Assembly (NCBI GenBank): GCA_029531795.1
Contig: JAPEIS010000009.1
Coordinates: 1,302,001-1,366,000 of the forward strand
DNA from: Sclerotinia nivalis
Taxonomy: Eukaryota > Ascomycota > Leotiomycetes > Helotiales > Sclerotiniaceae
Length of the DNA: 64,000 nucleotides
Reading direction: 5' to 3'
Part shown: one piece after another, positions 44,167 through 56,122 of the stretch
Layout: each line of letters opens with the position of its first letter
Position numbering within the stretch: position 1 is the first letter of the stretch
Program-made: the position numbers and the translations under genes
The notes under the pieces: model-generated
What the model saw: the letters and a program-made list of their open reading frames with translations, nothing else
The model's database searches: none
Told to the model about the DNA's origin: nothing

Positions 44167-45466
44167 GTTGGTGACTGGAGCAGGAGTAGAGAATTGCTAT
44201 TTCGAGGACTCGGTGTAATTTAAAGGCATGATACTGAGAATGAAAACACTTTGAGATGATTATCTTCTTAATTACACCACGATGACTCAAGAAAAAGACG
44301 CCATATTCATGCGATAAATACCTGCAGATTATTTCTCTTGGATTAACCAACAATCTGGAGTGACGTACGAAGAACTGGCTTAATACAAGGCCTGATGGTC
44401 TCTGGACGTGCAAATTTACAAGCGCCTAATGTCAACTTCTACAAAATCTGGTTTATAGGCAATCTCACGGCCTTAATATCGACCAGATGATGTAGATTGT
44501 AGGACAGCGAGCAGCTATAAGCGCTTCTATCAGGAAAGTTGAGAGCATGGTAAATCATGCTATCAAACCAACAAAATCTACGTTATGGAAGGGGAACAGA
44601 ACGGCCAGAAGGAGGTTATTGAGTTGCCATATAAGAGGAAATTCAGTGCCCGTGGTTGCTGGTTTATATTAAAGTTTCGGACGGAGCATTTAATAAACGA
44701 TCTACTTTGAACTTGTACTTGTCATTACACTATGAACAAAAGAAATGAATGGATGTAATGCTTAATTACATGCTATTAAAACTCAATTATTGAATCAGAT
44801 ATATAATAGATAATTGAGACAGTGACCAGTTGTAAATTACAGCAATCAGGGCAAGAGTTACTTCCCAAAACCATATATTGTCAATTGCTCCTCTATGAAT
44901 CCAACATATGTGATTTGAAGAAGACAGAATAATCGAAAAGTTGGACATAAACTGTATGATGGGGAGACTGACAGGAATAAACCATATAAATCCTCTTGAT
45001 ACTTGAAGAGTATGAGAAATATACTTTATTTTTAAACCTTTGGACTTCATCAATTGCAATCGCTACCTGCACAACAGAGTACTACTCCATGAATTCCTCC
45101 CCATAGCCACGAAATAATATTATCAGCATCGCGACAAATTGTTAGTCGCTTCAATGTTTGTTGTGATCTCGTGGAGACAGATATCGATGAAGATCGAATA
45201 TATGGAAGTGGAGATGGATGAAATGAACGCTTGGTGATGCTACACTGCATATGCGGGGTGCAAGCCACAGAAACTTCGCCCCGACATCTTTTCCAGCTAT
45301 GGAATGAGGCAGTGCATCATGCAATCAATCAATTGTACAGTAAGATTCGGTTTCACAGAAAACTTGTTCATCAATAATTACTTCAAAAACCATCGCCCAA
45401 ATTTCGAAAGCTGGAGTGGAAGAAACAAGCACATTCGAATTGGCGAAAGCCAGGAACTGGTCTAAG
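44167..45466. other. Intergenic stretch between divergent genes
   Basis: No gene is supported in 1.3 kb. Minus-strand open frames at 44413-44081 and 45059-44787 are short and featureless. The region separates two genes pointing away from each other. Confidence 0.4.
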
Positions 45467-47641
45467 ATGGCGAGCGTAGTTGATGACGGGTGGACAATGG
45501 TGATTGGACAACCAGCCAGTGAAATCCGCGAGGAGAAACAAATTGAAGAATGGGAGCGCTCGAAAGGTGGATGGTCTGGATTTGGTAAACATCCTCAGAA
45601 TTGGATGGACCATAAGAAATTACACCTATCATCAGAGAACGAATTAGGATCTGGAAGTTATGGACTTGTGCAGCGCGTTACGTATGGTGCTGTCACCATG
45701 GCCCGCAAACAGTGAGCATTGCGTCCAATACCCTGGTTCTATGACTTTGTAGGCTGATTGAATCTCAGCGTAGTACCTCGTGGTGGAATGACGGTCGAAA
45801 AACTTCGGGAGGAAGCTAATGCCATGGAGGAATTGGCGCATAAACATATTTTGAAACTGGTTGGGACATATACGTTAAAGCGCAAACATTTATATCTCCT
45901 CCTATACCCCGCGGCGACTTGCGATTTAGGTACATTTCTCGATGATATAGATGGGGTTCGTTCGGATACGTGTGCGGATAGGGATGATGCGATGAAAAGG
46001 CTCTATGCTCTTGGACTCAAAGATATTGGGAAAATCGACGATTTATGCATGTTAAGACGACCAATGCCTCATTCGGAACCAGCGCATATAAAGAGAACAG
46101 AAACAGCTTTGGCATTTTTACAACAAATCATGGGATGTATTACAGAAGCATTGGTGTTTATTCACGAAAAAGGTATTCGGCATCGGGATTTAAAACCTAA
46201 GAATATTTTATTAAGTCCTGGTCGGGTATACCTCGCTGATTTCGGTATCGCGAGAGATGTTAAAGAATCGGAAAATAGTATAACTTGTGGTAGATATGGT
46301 ACCCCTTCTTGGATAGCTCCAGAGGTTTATGATGGTGAAGATCATCATATGTCAAGGGCAGATGTCTTCTCCCTTGGTTGCATATTCCTTAATATCGCAA
46401 CAGTATTATATGGAGATTCAATTGAACTAGCGACATTTGACGAAGTAATGAAGGAGAAGGAATGGCCTAAAAAATACAAGATGTTGTCAGATCATCTAAA
46501 CAAATTACGGGACAAAGCAATTAGAGCAGCGTTAGCTGATGAAGAAGAGCCTAATTTCGACGCAAAAAATATATTAGGTCTTGTGGAGAAAATGTTATTA
46601 TATGAAGCTGAACGACGACCTTCAGTAAAGGAGGTAAATGAAAGGTTATGTGAACTTGGAGGTTTGGATCAAATTTATCATCTATCTTGCTGTCATAAAA
46701 AGAACGACGTTATGTCTCGATCAATAAGTGAGCCTTCTCCATCATCTTTCCTTCATTCGAGAATCACACTAATCATACGATTAGATTCAAAAATGAGAAC
46801 TATTTCCGAATGTAGTTTATCATCCAAAAGCAGGATCTCCGAACTCGAGACTGAAAATAGTGCTTTGAAAGAACGTCTTGCAACCCTTCAAAACAAAGAT
46901 CAAACATACGAATTACGAATCGAGCATGAACGAAATCATGCAAAGAAACAAAACGATGTACTTAAAGAGCGATATGAAAAACAATTAAAAGCAAAAACTG
47001 AAGCTTTAAATCGTGCAGAAGAACGCATTAGAGCATTAGAATCAAATATGGACCATAAACGTCGACCATCCCATAACAGAGGTAGAGGTCGAAATCTCGC
47101 TCAAGGAAGTCTACATATAAACGATAACCTCAATATCAACAATCTAGCCTTCCACACAAAGCACACCCTCTCCATCCAAAACAAAGCACCAAAACCGGGA
47201 CCCACAACCCCAGAAGGATATTTCCCCAGCATCCCACCCCGAAATCCATCTTTCACAAATCTAAAAGATACGACTCTTCAGCGTCGTCCCTCCGGTATCC
47301 CAATACCTACTCGCTCACCGACCCCTATTATCACTCCTCATAAATCGTCGTTTAGTTCGCCGGGAAGTGGAAATAGTACGCTGGTTAGTAGTACGTATTC
47401 GGTATTTTCGAATCGGAGTAAGATGACGGATGGGAGTGTTACTCCGGTGGAAAGTCCGGGGGAAACGATGAGTCCACCTGATAGTCCGATTACACCTGTG
47501 GGGAGGAAGGTGCTGAATTCGGAGTGTATGAGAGGACCACAGTTGGATAATGGGAGGATGAAGATAAACAGCAAAGAGAAGGAGAGGACGATTAAACCTA
47601 CTTGGGCAAAGATGGTAAGGGGAAATGTGTCTAAGACTTGA
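45467..47641 (+). CDS. Serine/threonine protein kinase with C-terminal coiled coil
   Basis: Exons 45467-45711 and 45769-47641 join over a 57-base intron (donor GTGAGC, acceptor TCTCAG) to give 705 residues. The start is the ATG at 45467; upstream codons in frame lack an ATG. Kinase landmarks: glycine loop GSGSYG at 61-66, Lys 81 in MARK just before the intron, HRDLKPKN at 220-227, DFG at 239-241 and APE at 265-267, so all catalytic elements are present. An insert near residue 130 (DDIDGVRSDTCADRDD) lengthens the hinge region. After the domain come a coiled coil (SELETENSALKERLA) and a Ser/Pro/Thr-rich disordered tail with TPIITPHKSSF. The substrate is unknown. It is not a close match to a named family that I can place. 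Confidence 0.9.
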
Positions 47642-49656
47642 GAGATGGAAATTAGACGAGGGAAATTCTAAATGGACAGAGAAGAATCTGAATACCATGG
47701 GAGGAAACAGACTTCCTACAAGCGAGCGACTGAAGAGAAATACTCCCCGCTTCAGGCGCATGAAGGCCCTAGGACCCCTAGGGGAGAAGGCCAATGAAGG
47801 AGAGAGAGAGATTGAGAAGCCTGTATAGTCCATCTTCAATATAGATAAACTTGAATACATACATTGATAAATCAAGCAATGAAAAAAGTAACGAACAATA
47901 TCAATGGAGAACCAAAATTGTGTGCTCGACTCGGTATTATCTTCACCTGCATCATACTCCTCCCATTTTAAACTTTTTATATTACCAGAATTGAAATTGA
48001 ATCGCGGGTACATTACATATCTTTTCCCTCTTTTTCACTCCCCATCTACAAATGATTCTCACATTTCAATCGAGCATAAACTAGATTTATATACCGAATC
48101 CATACCCAAAGATCTAAATCCCGCTATATACTTTATAATTCAATCTCAACACAAAATACAGTCTCATAAGGTTACATATAAACAAGATTTTTATAATCTT
48201 ATATACACTCTATCACAACCACCATCTAAAATAAAAATCCACTCCACCTACACATTTAACCCCTCTAACAGACACCACATTTTCTCAAATGAATGCCAAA
48301 TTCCTCGCTGCGGGGTTGGAAATGGGTATTCATCCTATTGTACGGGGTATGGCGACGGACCTTGAGTATTTTGCAATTGTAATTGTATTTGGTGGGTTAC
48401 ATACAGTGCTGCTGATTATGAGGATCTTGCAATTTTAAGACAAGAAATCTATGTTGATGCTTTGTATTGGCTTTGTTACCCGGAATTTCTATGGAGAATA
48501 ATTTATTGAGTGGTATTCTTTTTGAGCTGGACCTTTTAGTTGTGATATGAAGATCTAATCACAAATCCTTTATAATATTAATATAGAATCAGATAATAAA
48601 TACTAGGTATTCATCCCCCCCTCTAAAAAAACCCAAAAAAAAACAATAACAATTAAATAATCGATAAATAAATATCCAAAAACCACCCTGTTGAAAAGAA
48701 AATCTTACATTTCATACTAATCTTTAACGATATTGATATTTGATATTTGATGTTTGATATACTCCTCTCTAAATATTCTATACAGAATATTATAAGACTA
48801 TTTATTATTTCATTCAATACCTTATCTTACTCAATACTCAATACTCAATACTCTAAATCTATACCCCGCAAAATCATATTCTTATAATACACTATTCTCA
48901 TTTAACCCCTAAATCTTAAATATCTACTTTCTCCTCCTCCTTCCTTTCTTCTCTCCTCCTTCCTTTCTTCCCTCCATATCTCCGATTCTCCACCCTCCTC
49001 TCTGCAACCCTTCTCTCTGCAACCCTTCTCTCTGCAACCCTCCTCTCTACCACCACCGACACCCGTTCAGACATCCTCGTATTCCTCGCCCTAACCTATT
49101 GTGAAAGAGGTAGGTCGAGATACGTGCGTCCCGATAGCACGCTGCAAGGGGGAGTAGGATGCGAACTGATCAGATTATATTGTATAAACTTCGAATAGTA
49201 GAACAAATGTGATTAATAATGGGTTGGGGTTGTATACAATGGGTATACAAAAAGACTAATGAAAACGATTGATTGTTTTAGAAGGGAAGGCGAAATCTTC
49301 TCCTTATATTTAATTACAAAGGATCATATAATCTAATGCCCATGAACTAGCTACGTATGTGGCCCTAGCAATCAAACTTTCTCACACTATAGCTTTGCAA
49401 TAGCATCTATATTCCCACTTCCAATCCCGTTGCCATCCTCCCTACTATCTTCTTCCCTTTCCTTGTTTTTCTTCCGCTGTGTCTTCGTATATTTTCATTT
49501 TCTAGTGCACTTTCTTCTACGTTTTTTTCATCGACCATACTTTTCTCCACCACAGTTTCTTTCACCCGCGGCATCCGTTCAGGCGTTCGCGTATCCCTCT
49601 TCCCAACCGGTAGCCTTGAAATAAGATCTGTATTCCCACTTCAATCTCATTTCCCC
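47642..49656. other. Intergenic stretch with pyrimidine-rich and AT-rich repeats
   Basis: Two kilobases carry no convincing gene. ATACTCA-type tandem repeats lie near 48828-48853 and a CTCTCTGCAACC repeat is listed separately. On the minus strand, open stretches near 49600-49412 and 49100-48915 read as Arg/Glu/Val-rich, and their starts share words (CCGTTCAG... on the plus strand), so they may be duplicated ends of an older frame. Confidence 0.35.
48994..49047 (+). repeat. Four-copy CTCTCTGCAACC(C)TT tandem repeat
   Basis: A 15-base unit repeats four times, the last copy diverged (CTCTCTACCACC). Because the unit is a multiple of three, the minus strand reads as repeated ERRVA. Confidence 0.8.
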
Positions 49657-51633
49657 CTATATCCCCATATTCCCACCTACATCCTCACATCCCCTCCTAT
49701 CTCCCCCTCCAACCCCGCCCCCATCTCCCCACCTCTCCATTCCCCTTTCCCTTTCCCTTTCCCTCCTAACCCTCATAGCAGCCGCCAACCTCAACCCCTG
49801 TTTCCTCTTCCTCTGTTTATAAGTTTCTTTTCTCCCTCTACTTGCTCTTCCTATTTTTCCTTTTTCTATAAGCTCTTTTATAATCTCTGTATTTCCTTTT
49901 GGTACTGCATTTTCTTTCCTAATTTGCGCTTGTGGGAGTTCTTGCGTAGGTGCTTGAGGTGCTTGCGTAGGTTCTTGCGGACCTTCTCGCGGTGCACTAT
50001 CCCCTTCATCCACCCTACCCATATCCTCAGCACTAACCCCCATGTCTCCCCTCTCCAGTCCCGTTCTACCTCCCTCGCTCGTCAAAAGCGGCGAAACAAC
50101 CCTCTCCCTCTCCCTCTTCCTCTCACCAGACCCCCCAACCAACATAACAGGCGTAACAGGCGGCGTAACCACAATTCTCGGCAGCATCTGCACTTCCACT
50201 TCCACTTCCAACTCCCTCTCCCTCTCCCTCACCCCTCCCACCCCATTCCTCCCCCCAAAATCAAACATCTTTCCCCCACCCCTCCCCCTCCTCGGCGACG
50301 GCGAAAAAGGCGGCGTAGCAAGCTGCGTCGAAACCGGACTTAACGGTGCACTCTGCGGTAACGGCGGCGGAAACATAAGTCCAAACGCTATTTGAAGCGC
50401 TTTCCTATTGGGGCTATCAACAGGCCACACACAAAAAACCACCCTCCGAATCCTTTTCTTCCTCGCGGGGCCAAAAATCGGATGAAGCAGGAAATCCCTC
50501 ACAGTACCCACCGCAATACGCGCGGCGAGTCGATGAGGAAAAGATTTATGGCCTGTGGAGAGGGCGGGGATGGCTATTGTTATACCGTGGGGTTGGGGGT
50601 TTGTTGTTGAGATTTGGGGGATGGAGGGGATGGAGTTTCGTGGACTGGAGAGATTGGCTGGACTACTTATGCTGCTGGAGAGGTTGATGCTGCTGAGGGT
50701 GTTAGGGGCTGTTTTTGTGGGTGTTTCTGGTATTTCTTCCGTTTTTTCTAATATACTTGCGTCGGTCATGATTGTATCTGCAGGTTCGTTTGCCGTGCTC
50801 ACACTCTCCATTTCCTCCCTTTGCCTACCTTCCCCATTATCCCCACAACTTCCCACCTCTTCCCTCACTCCGTTTCCATCCTTCTCCCTCTGTTTTTCCT
50901 CCTTCACCCTCCGTTCTTCTTCTTCCTCCTTCCTCCTCTTCTCCTCCTCCCTCTCCGCAATCCACATCCCCTCCACCAAAACCCCCCTATAACAATTAAC
51001 CAACAACTGTTTCACCAACGGCGTACTATACGTTTTATCCGCAAAATTCGGCGCATGAGTATGAATAATATATTTCGGTCTTTCCTTCCCTTCATCCCTC
51101 TTCTTCTCCTTCCTATCCCTCTCCTCCTTATCCTTCTCACCCCTCACCCCACACTTACCGTCCTCCCCTTCACCCGCACCCACCTCCCCACCCCCAAGTC
51201 CAAAACTCCCACAAACCCCACACCCCCCCACATTCAACCCGTCCGGCCAAACTTTCTCTCTCCACCTAACCAATTCCTCCCCCGCAAGATGATCAATGAG
51301 TCCCGGTAACGAAGTCCGCGGTGTGAACGAAGAAGGAGAGGCATGTGATGAGAGGGGCGAGGAAGGAATGCTAGTTGTGGTATTTGGAGGGTGGAGGGGG
51401 TATTGGGAGGGGGATTGGGAGATGGGGGAGACGATTGCGGTGCAGGGGTAGGAGGGGAGGGATGCGAGGCGGAGTTCGAGGGGTGCGAGGGGGGAGGAGG
51501 AGGAAGAGAGGAGGAGGCCGCGGGAGAGGGTGGGGAGGGTTGATGAGGTGGTTGTTGAGGGTTTGGTGGTAGGTTTTGAGGGGGGTGGAATGGGTGGTTT
51601 TTTGATCAAGGGGAAATGAGTTTCTGTGTTCAT
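49657..51633 (-). CDS. Macro-domain (ADP-ribose-binding) protein with large low-complexity inserts
   Basis: The start is the ATG at 51633-51631 and no intron is needed, giving 658 residues. Macro-domain landmarks are spread out: CTAIVSPISQSP resembles the first ribose-binding strand (IVSPANS), then LIDHLAGEELVRW, YIIHTHAPNF and LLVNCYRGVLVEGM, and finally ITIAIPALSTGHKSFP followed by RLAARIAVGTVRDFL, the glycine loop and helix of the macro fold. Between these lie long Glu/Lys/Arg-rich (EEKRRKEEEEERRVKEE) and Ser/Thr/Pro-rich inserts, so a domain usually near 180 residues spans about 400. The C-terminal third is Pro/Arg/Gly-rich. Macro domains bind ADP-ribose or remove it from proteins; the catalytic type is not clear here. 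Confidence 0.8.
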   Translation of the reverse strand: MNTETHFPLIKKPPIPPPSKPTTKPSTTTSSTLPTLSRGLLLSSSSSPLAPLELRLASLPSYPCTAIVSPISQSPSQYPLHPPNTTTSIPSSPLSSHASPSSFTPRTSLPGLIDHLAGEELVRWREKVWPDGLNVGGCGVCGSFGLGGGEVGAGEGEDGKCGVRGEKDKEERDRKEKKRDEGKERPKYIIHTHAPNFADKTYSTPLVKQLLVNCYRGVLVEGMWIAEREEEKRRKEEEEERRVKEEKQREKDGNGVREEVGSCGDNGEGRQREEMESVSTANEPADTIMTDASILEKTEEIPETPTKTAPNTLSSINLSSSISSPANLSSPRNSIPSIPQISTTNPQPHGITIAIPALSTGHKSFPHRLAARIAVGTVRDFLLHPIFGPARKKRIRRVVFCVWPVDSPNRKALQIAFGLMFPPPLPQSAPLSPVSTQLATPPFSPSPRRGRGGGKMFDFGGRNGVGGVRERERELEVEVEVQMLPRIVVTPPVTPVMLVGGSGERKRERERVVSPLLTSEGGRTGLERGDMGVSAEDMGRVDEGDSAPREGPQEPTQAPQAPTQELPQAQIRKENAVPKGNTEIIKELIEKGKIGRASRGRKETYKQRKRKQGLRLAAAMRVRRERERERGMERWGDGGGVGGGDRRGCEDVGGNMGI

Positions 51634-52593
51634 ATTTAAGGATTGAGTGTCCCGCTGTGTGGGTTTGATATAAATATACAACGAAGAGAAGATAATGAAA
51701 ATGCGCCTCTCTTATTTATGAAGGTAGAAATAATTCCAGTCGTCCTGTTAGTGTGGCGACCGATTTGCATTGAAGCACCGGCTGCATATGCATCACAAGG
51801 TGTCATTGAGCCGCCATTGAACACATTCCCACTTGCACTCTTTCAAAAAATATGTGACGTTTCCTTTGTACCTTGAGAATAGGGCAACAGTGCCAACACT
51901 TGTGGCATGTGAAAACAAAGGCGCATTTTCGAAGCGCTGGGAGGTTTTATGGGTGGAACCGGAAGCAGTTTTAACAAAGATGTATGTATCTTGGCCTGGT
52001 ATTACTCACTCTTCATATGGAGGAAAATATATAAATAATTAGCTAGGTTTTCACAATGTCCTTCTTTCACGTGTAAAATCCCAACATTAATACCAGTCAG
52101 TATGATACAAAATTAATTATGCGCTTGACAATAGGTATATGTTGAAAAGGTAGTATACCAGAATTGAAGTGCTTTGGTATCATAACTCCAAGCCCCTTAC
52201 ACCATTCCCATTTATAAACAACCCGTACAATCCAAATGCTGATATTTCCCAAATCCCCATTTTATGCATACTATCCGTTTGTTCCATTATGTCCAGCCTA
52301 GTTATTGCTCTTAAGTATTGTAGGTTTTATTTCCGCGCATTGCCGAAGAATTTCCCTGATGTCTCTTCGATGGCCATTTTTCGATGCGATTGTCGCAATA
52401 AGGTTGATATTATTAGAACGGTATCCATCATCCCCATCATCTCCATTAAAACCTCCGTATTTATCGCTCCGCCGTAATCCGCGATACCTTTCCATAGCTG
52501 TTTTGCGATACGGTTGCCAATTTTCGCAATATGGTGATGTGATATCATTCGAATGGCCTCCACAATCACCCATCTCAATCAAAACCTCTCAAT
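51634..52593. other. Intergenic stretch with a diverged direct duplication
   Basis: No gene is supported. A segment near 52441-52480 (AAAACCTCCGTATTTATCGCTCCGCC region) is repeated with changes near 52571-52610, 130 bases apart, overlapping the end of the next gene. Confidence 0.35.
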
Positions 52594-53220
52594 TTATCGT
52601 TCCGCTGTACTCAACACCAATCCATCCAATGCCCCTTCCAACCATCTTCCCAATTCCTCTGCCTGTCTCCTCATTCCTGTAATACCTACTCCACCTCCTC
52701 TCGCACTCCTCAAACTTGCCGTCTCACTTCCTTCTCCACTTCTTATAATTTCCCTCTCATGTCCTCCATCTGGTGATCCCGGTTGCGATATTGATAATAA
52801 ACCCTCTCTTTGAATCTGCGGTGGTGTTGTTCCTGATATTCCGGGTGCTGGTCCTATTGCCACGAATAATAATCCACAAGCTAATCTTCGTATTACCATT
52901 ACGCCGAATTCCATTTGTATTAATATACTTTTTGTTTCTCGGGATTTGGTATCATGATCATTTGAAGATGCGCCGTTCGAAGGGAGAGCATCTGATACGG
53001 TTTGCGATGGAAATGGTGAGTAGAGTGTCCAGAGTGATAGGGCGAGTGTACCTTGGTGACGTAGTATTGAGGCTGGTGAAGTTGAGGAAGTACTGAGAAG
53101 TTTTCCGGTCGGGGTGAGAAGCATTAGTGTATGAAGATGTGATGATATATTATGCTGCAAGAAGGTGGATATCCTTTTACTTAGGAGCATAGTTTGTCTA
53201 TGTGGAGGATTGGACGTCAT
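52594..53220 (-). CDS. Roadblock/LAMTOR2-like small protein (possible EGO/Ragulator subunit)
   Basis: The 208-residue product starts with helix LLSKRISTFLQHN, then a strand-like MLLTPTGKLLST where roadblock proteins have 'LL...G.LLa'. Next come IQMEFGVMVIRRLACGLLFVAIG, like the central strands, and a final helix MRRQAEELGRWLEGALDGL. A Ser/Gly/Pro insert splits the second half. Roadblock/LC7 folds of this type are Ragulator or EGO subunits that anchor Rag GTPases to the vacuole in TORC1 signalling, or dynein light chains. The assignment rests on pattern only. The insert makes it about 70 residues longer than a typical subunit. Confidence 0.5.
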   Translation of the reverse strand: MTSNPPHRQTMLLSKRISTFLQHNISSHLHTLMLLTPTGKLLSTSSTSPASILRHQGTLALSLWTLYSPFPSQTVSDALPSNGASSNDHDTKSRETKSILIQMEFGVMVIRRLACGLLFVAIGPAPGISGTTPPQIQREGLLSISQPGSPDGGHEREIIRSGEGSETASLRSARGGGVGITGMRRQAEELGRWLEGALDGLVLSTAER

Positions 53221-54262
53221 GATTGTTTTTGAGTTTGGTTATGTTCTGTGAAATAAGGTGTTAGTTTATTAATAGAGTTGTCACATTCTGAATCAAAGCA
53301 TATACCAAGAACAAAGAACAACTTAGATTAAACTTACAATGAATCAATGAGAGTAATTGATTGCTTCAAGATAATAATAATAAGAGAAGTGAATTGGAAT
53401 TCCTAGCTGATAAGAGGTTGTCGGATCTAGCGGGGAAATCTTAGTAGTACATCATTTATAGCTTGTTTGTGTAGGAAGTGAAGGTTTAAAATATTTGAGG
53501 TTAGAAGGAACTTGGAAGTCCTCGGCAAAGTCTAAGGTTATGAAGGGTAGAACTAGAAAAGAGATAAAAACTCCAATTTGCTACAACTTCACCACTATTT
53601 ATTGAATGGATTTTGGAAATTCTCTTGCCGAACCTGGAAGCAATAAGGAGGGTATGGAGGGTATACTCTTGATCTAAAATTTCAATATGAATGAATTTTA
53701 TCATGATTGTCTATCATAGGGGGTCCGTTGATTCATCTATTGGGAAATTCACAATGGTAACAATAGGTTTACAGACTTATGGGGGAAGATCCAATGTATA
53801 ACATTACTTTTGAGATTTCTAGAAGCTATATGAATAGCCGGAGATCACAGCTTGGTAAATGATTCAATATAGGTAGATTGAGCAATGAGATTATATATTC
53901 TCAAGCAGACTAATTGAAGACTGTATTGATACCATCTTCCGAGGTTGGAGAATAGTTTTCGAATCTTCAATCAATCACTCACTCACTGTTGGAGGTACGA
54001 AAAGAAAGATGAGCTCCCAGTGAGCAGGGCTTCCTAATGACTACTAAAAACTGCCCGTCGATTTTACTAGTATACACAAATCAATATCTTGCAATTCCAG
54101 TGCTTCCTATGAATACTTTTCAATTCATACTCAAAAATCGAATCCTACATTAAAATATTTTAACATCTTCATTTTACCTATCAATTATTCACCATATCAT
54201 TCTCTCAAACCGGATAACATCCAAATCTTGACACATACAACATACACATATCGGTACTTGAG
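53221..54262. other. Intergenic stretch
   Basis: No gene is seen over about 1 kb. It holds the promoter of the minus-strand roadblock-like gene. Confidence 0.4.
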
Positions 54263-54463
54263 ATGACGCTTCTCTCGGATTGGGTAGAGATTGATACTAC
54301 CGGCAGGCCTTCATATTTCCCCCTCTTCTGCTTATTAGGATATTATATTGTCTGGATGTCTTTATGTAAAGTATCTATTGAATTGATGATTCAAGGAATC
54401 GACTATTTATTGGATGTACTATTTGAATTGTTAAGTTTTGCAGCTGAGGAAAGAATATTTTAA
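54263..54463 (+). CDS. Hypothetical 66-residue hydrophobic protein
   Basis: The ATG at 54263 opens a frame with two hydrophobic stretches, around residues 18-34 (YFPLFCLLGYYIVWMSL) and 40-60 (LMIQGIDYLLDVLFELL). It could be a tiny membrane protein. Nothing confirms it, and it may be chance. Confidence 0.25.
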   Translation: MTLLSDWVEIDTTGRPSYFPLFCLLGYYIVWMSLCKVSIELMIQGIDYLLDVLFELLSFAAEERIF

Positions 54464-54947
54464 GATGTGAGATGAAAGACTACGAGTAAATGAGGACCAT
54501 TCTTTCATAGAAGAAAACTCACAAACTCACAAACTCACAAACTCGGTCCCGAAATTACTCTTAATCCTTGAGGAACAATAAAAACAGTTGAAGCTCCGAA
54601 TCGTCAACGTTTTTATCGGCTTTTGCTTAGAAATATACAGCAGTAGGAGTTTGAAGAAACCCCACGTCATAGATAACCGAAGAGAGGGGCTCGAAAACAT
54701 CATTGTTGAAGTATTTTTATACCCCTCACAATATTAAAAGACTTTTACCTCTTCAATACATCCTCAATTACTTTTGCATACCAATTTATGTACTCATTTC
54801 GCACTTTAAATAAAATCATCAAACCAACCTTTTTACGGCAGAGTATTGTAGGTTCAGGTAAGATATCGACAGATATTTCAATCAATCCCACTTTATGCAG
54901 CTTGCTAATATTTGAATATCTTCATAGCTAGCAGATCATACGCAACA
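54464..54947. other. Promoter region of the glyoxalase gene with an ACTCACAA microsatellite
   Basis: Tandem ACTCACAA copies (about three and a half) lie at 54517-54544. No gene is visible in this 484-base stretch. Confidence 0.45.
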
Positions 54948-56122
54948 ATGTCTACAGATACGAAGAGCTATAAGTTTAATCACTCGATGTATGAATGAAA
55001 AATCAAGATTATATGCCTTTATGGTAGGATACTAATTGATCAATAGGATTCGAGTCAAAGATCCTAAGGAATCTGGTAAGTTTGTACTTCGCATATATGC
55101 ATTCAATAGCTTCCATAACTAATGAATCATAAAGTCAAATTCTATGAACTTCTAGGAATGAAGATGGTTCGAAAGATTGAACAACCTGAAGCTAAATTCG
55201 ATCTTTACTTTATGGGTTACGATTCACCAAAAGCTCTCTCCCATGGAAACCATTTCAGTGATCGAGAAGGATTAATCGAATTGACACACAATTATGGAAC
55301 TGAAAATGATGCCAATTATAAAGTGTCAAATGGAAATACTGAACCTCATAAAGGTTTTGGGCATACTTGCATATCTGTCGATAATCTTCAGGCAGCTTGT
55401 CAAAGAATTGGGGATGCTGGTTACAAATTTCAAAAGAAATTATCCGATGGACGTATGAAGCATATTGCTTTTGTATTGGATCCAGATAATTATTGGGTTG
55501 AAATTATTGGACAAAATTCTATCGAAAAAACAGAAGGCATTAAAACTACAGATGTTGAAACATACCGAATGGTAACGTTTTCTTTTCCATATGCGATGAT
55601 CAATGATAGCTAATAAAGTTGTAGAACCACACTATGATTCGTATCAAGGATCATGAAAAATCATTGAAGTTTTATCAAGAAGTAATGGGAATGTCACTCA
55701 TGAGAACAGCTGAAATGCCAGGTGCTAAATTCAATCTTTACTTCCTTGGTTATCCTGGAGGAAATGGTCTTCCTACATCATCAACAGCGGATCGTGAGGG
55801 TTTATTAGAATTGACTTGGAATTATGGTACTGAAAAGGAAGAAAACTTCAAATATCATAATGGGAATGATGAACCACAAGGTTTTGGTCACATCTGTAAG
55901 TTATACAAAGTATCCTGATTTATGCGTGGTGCTAATTATATGATAGGTGTATCAGTTGATGATTTGGATGCAGCATGCAAGAGATTTGATGAAATGGGAG
56001 CTAATTGGAAGAAGAGATTGACTGAAGGTCGTATGAAAAATGTGGCATTCATTCTTGATCCTGATAATTATTGGATTGAGGTTATTCAAAATGAAAAGTT
56101 AAAGGGAAGAGCTAATTGGTAA
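54948..56122 (+). CDS. GLO1: Glyoxalase I (lactoylglutathione lyase), two tandem domains
   Basis: Exons 54948-54988, 55047-55075, 55135-55571, 55625-55895 and 55947-56122 join to 317 residues. Each half is a full VOC-fold domain. Domain 1 has NHSMIRVKDP, REGLIELTHN, FGHTCISVDN and DNYWVEIIG; domain 2 has NHTMIRIKDH, REGLLELTWN, FGHICVSVDD and DNYWIEVIQ. The metal-binding His and Glu positions (H in NH, E in LIEL/LLEL, H in GH, E in WVE/WIE) are present twice, as in the yeast monomeric enzyme with two active sites. The reaction converts the methylglyoxal-glutathione hemithioacetal to lactoylglutathione in the cytosol. The first two exons are 41 and 29 bases; without them the first domain loses its N-terminus. 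Confidence 0.95.

Noticed and set aside
47315..48013. Minus-strand 232-codon frame
   Set aside because: It overlaps the kinase C-terminal tail in antisense. The Ser/Arg/Thr composition mirrors the disordered tail and it has no motif.
48994..49047. Possible CRISPR-like array
   Set aside because: The units are contiguous tandem repeats of 15 bases without spacers, and the genome is eukaryotic.
49924..51309. Several plus-strand Pro/Leu/Ser-rich frames
   Set aside because: They lie antisense to the macro-domain gene and reflect its purine-rich coding strand.
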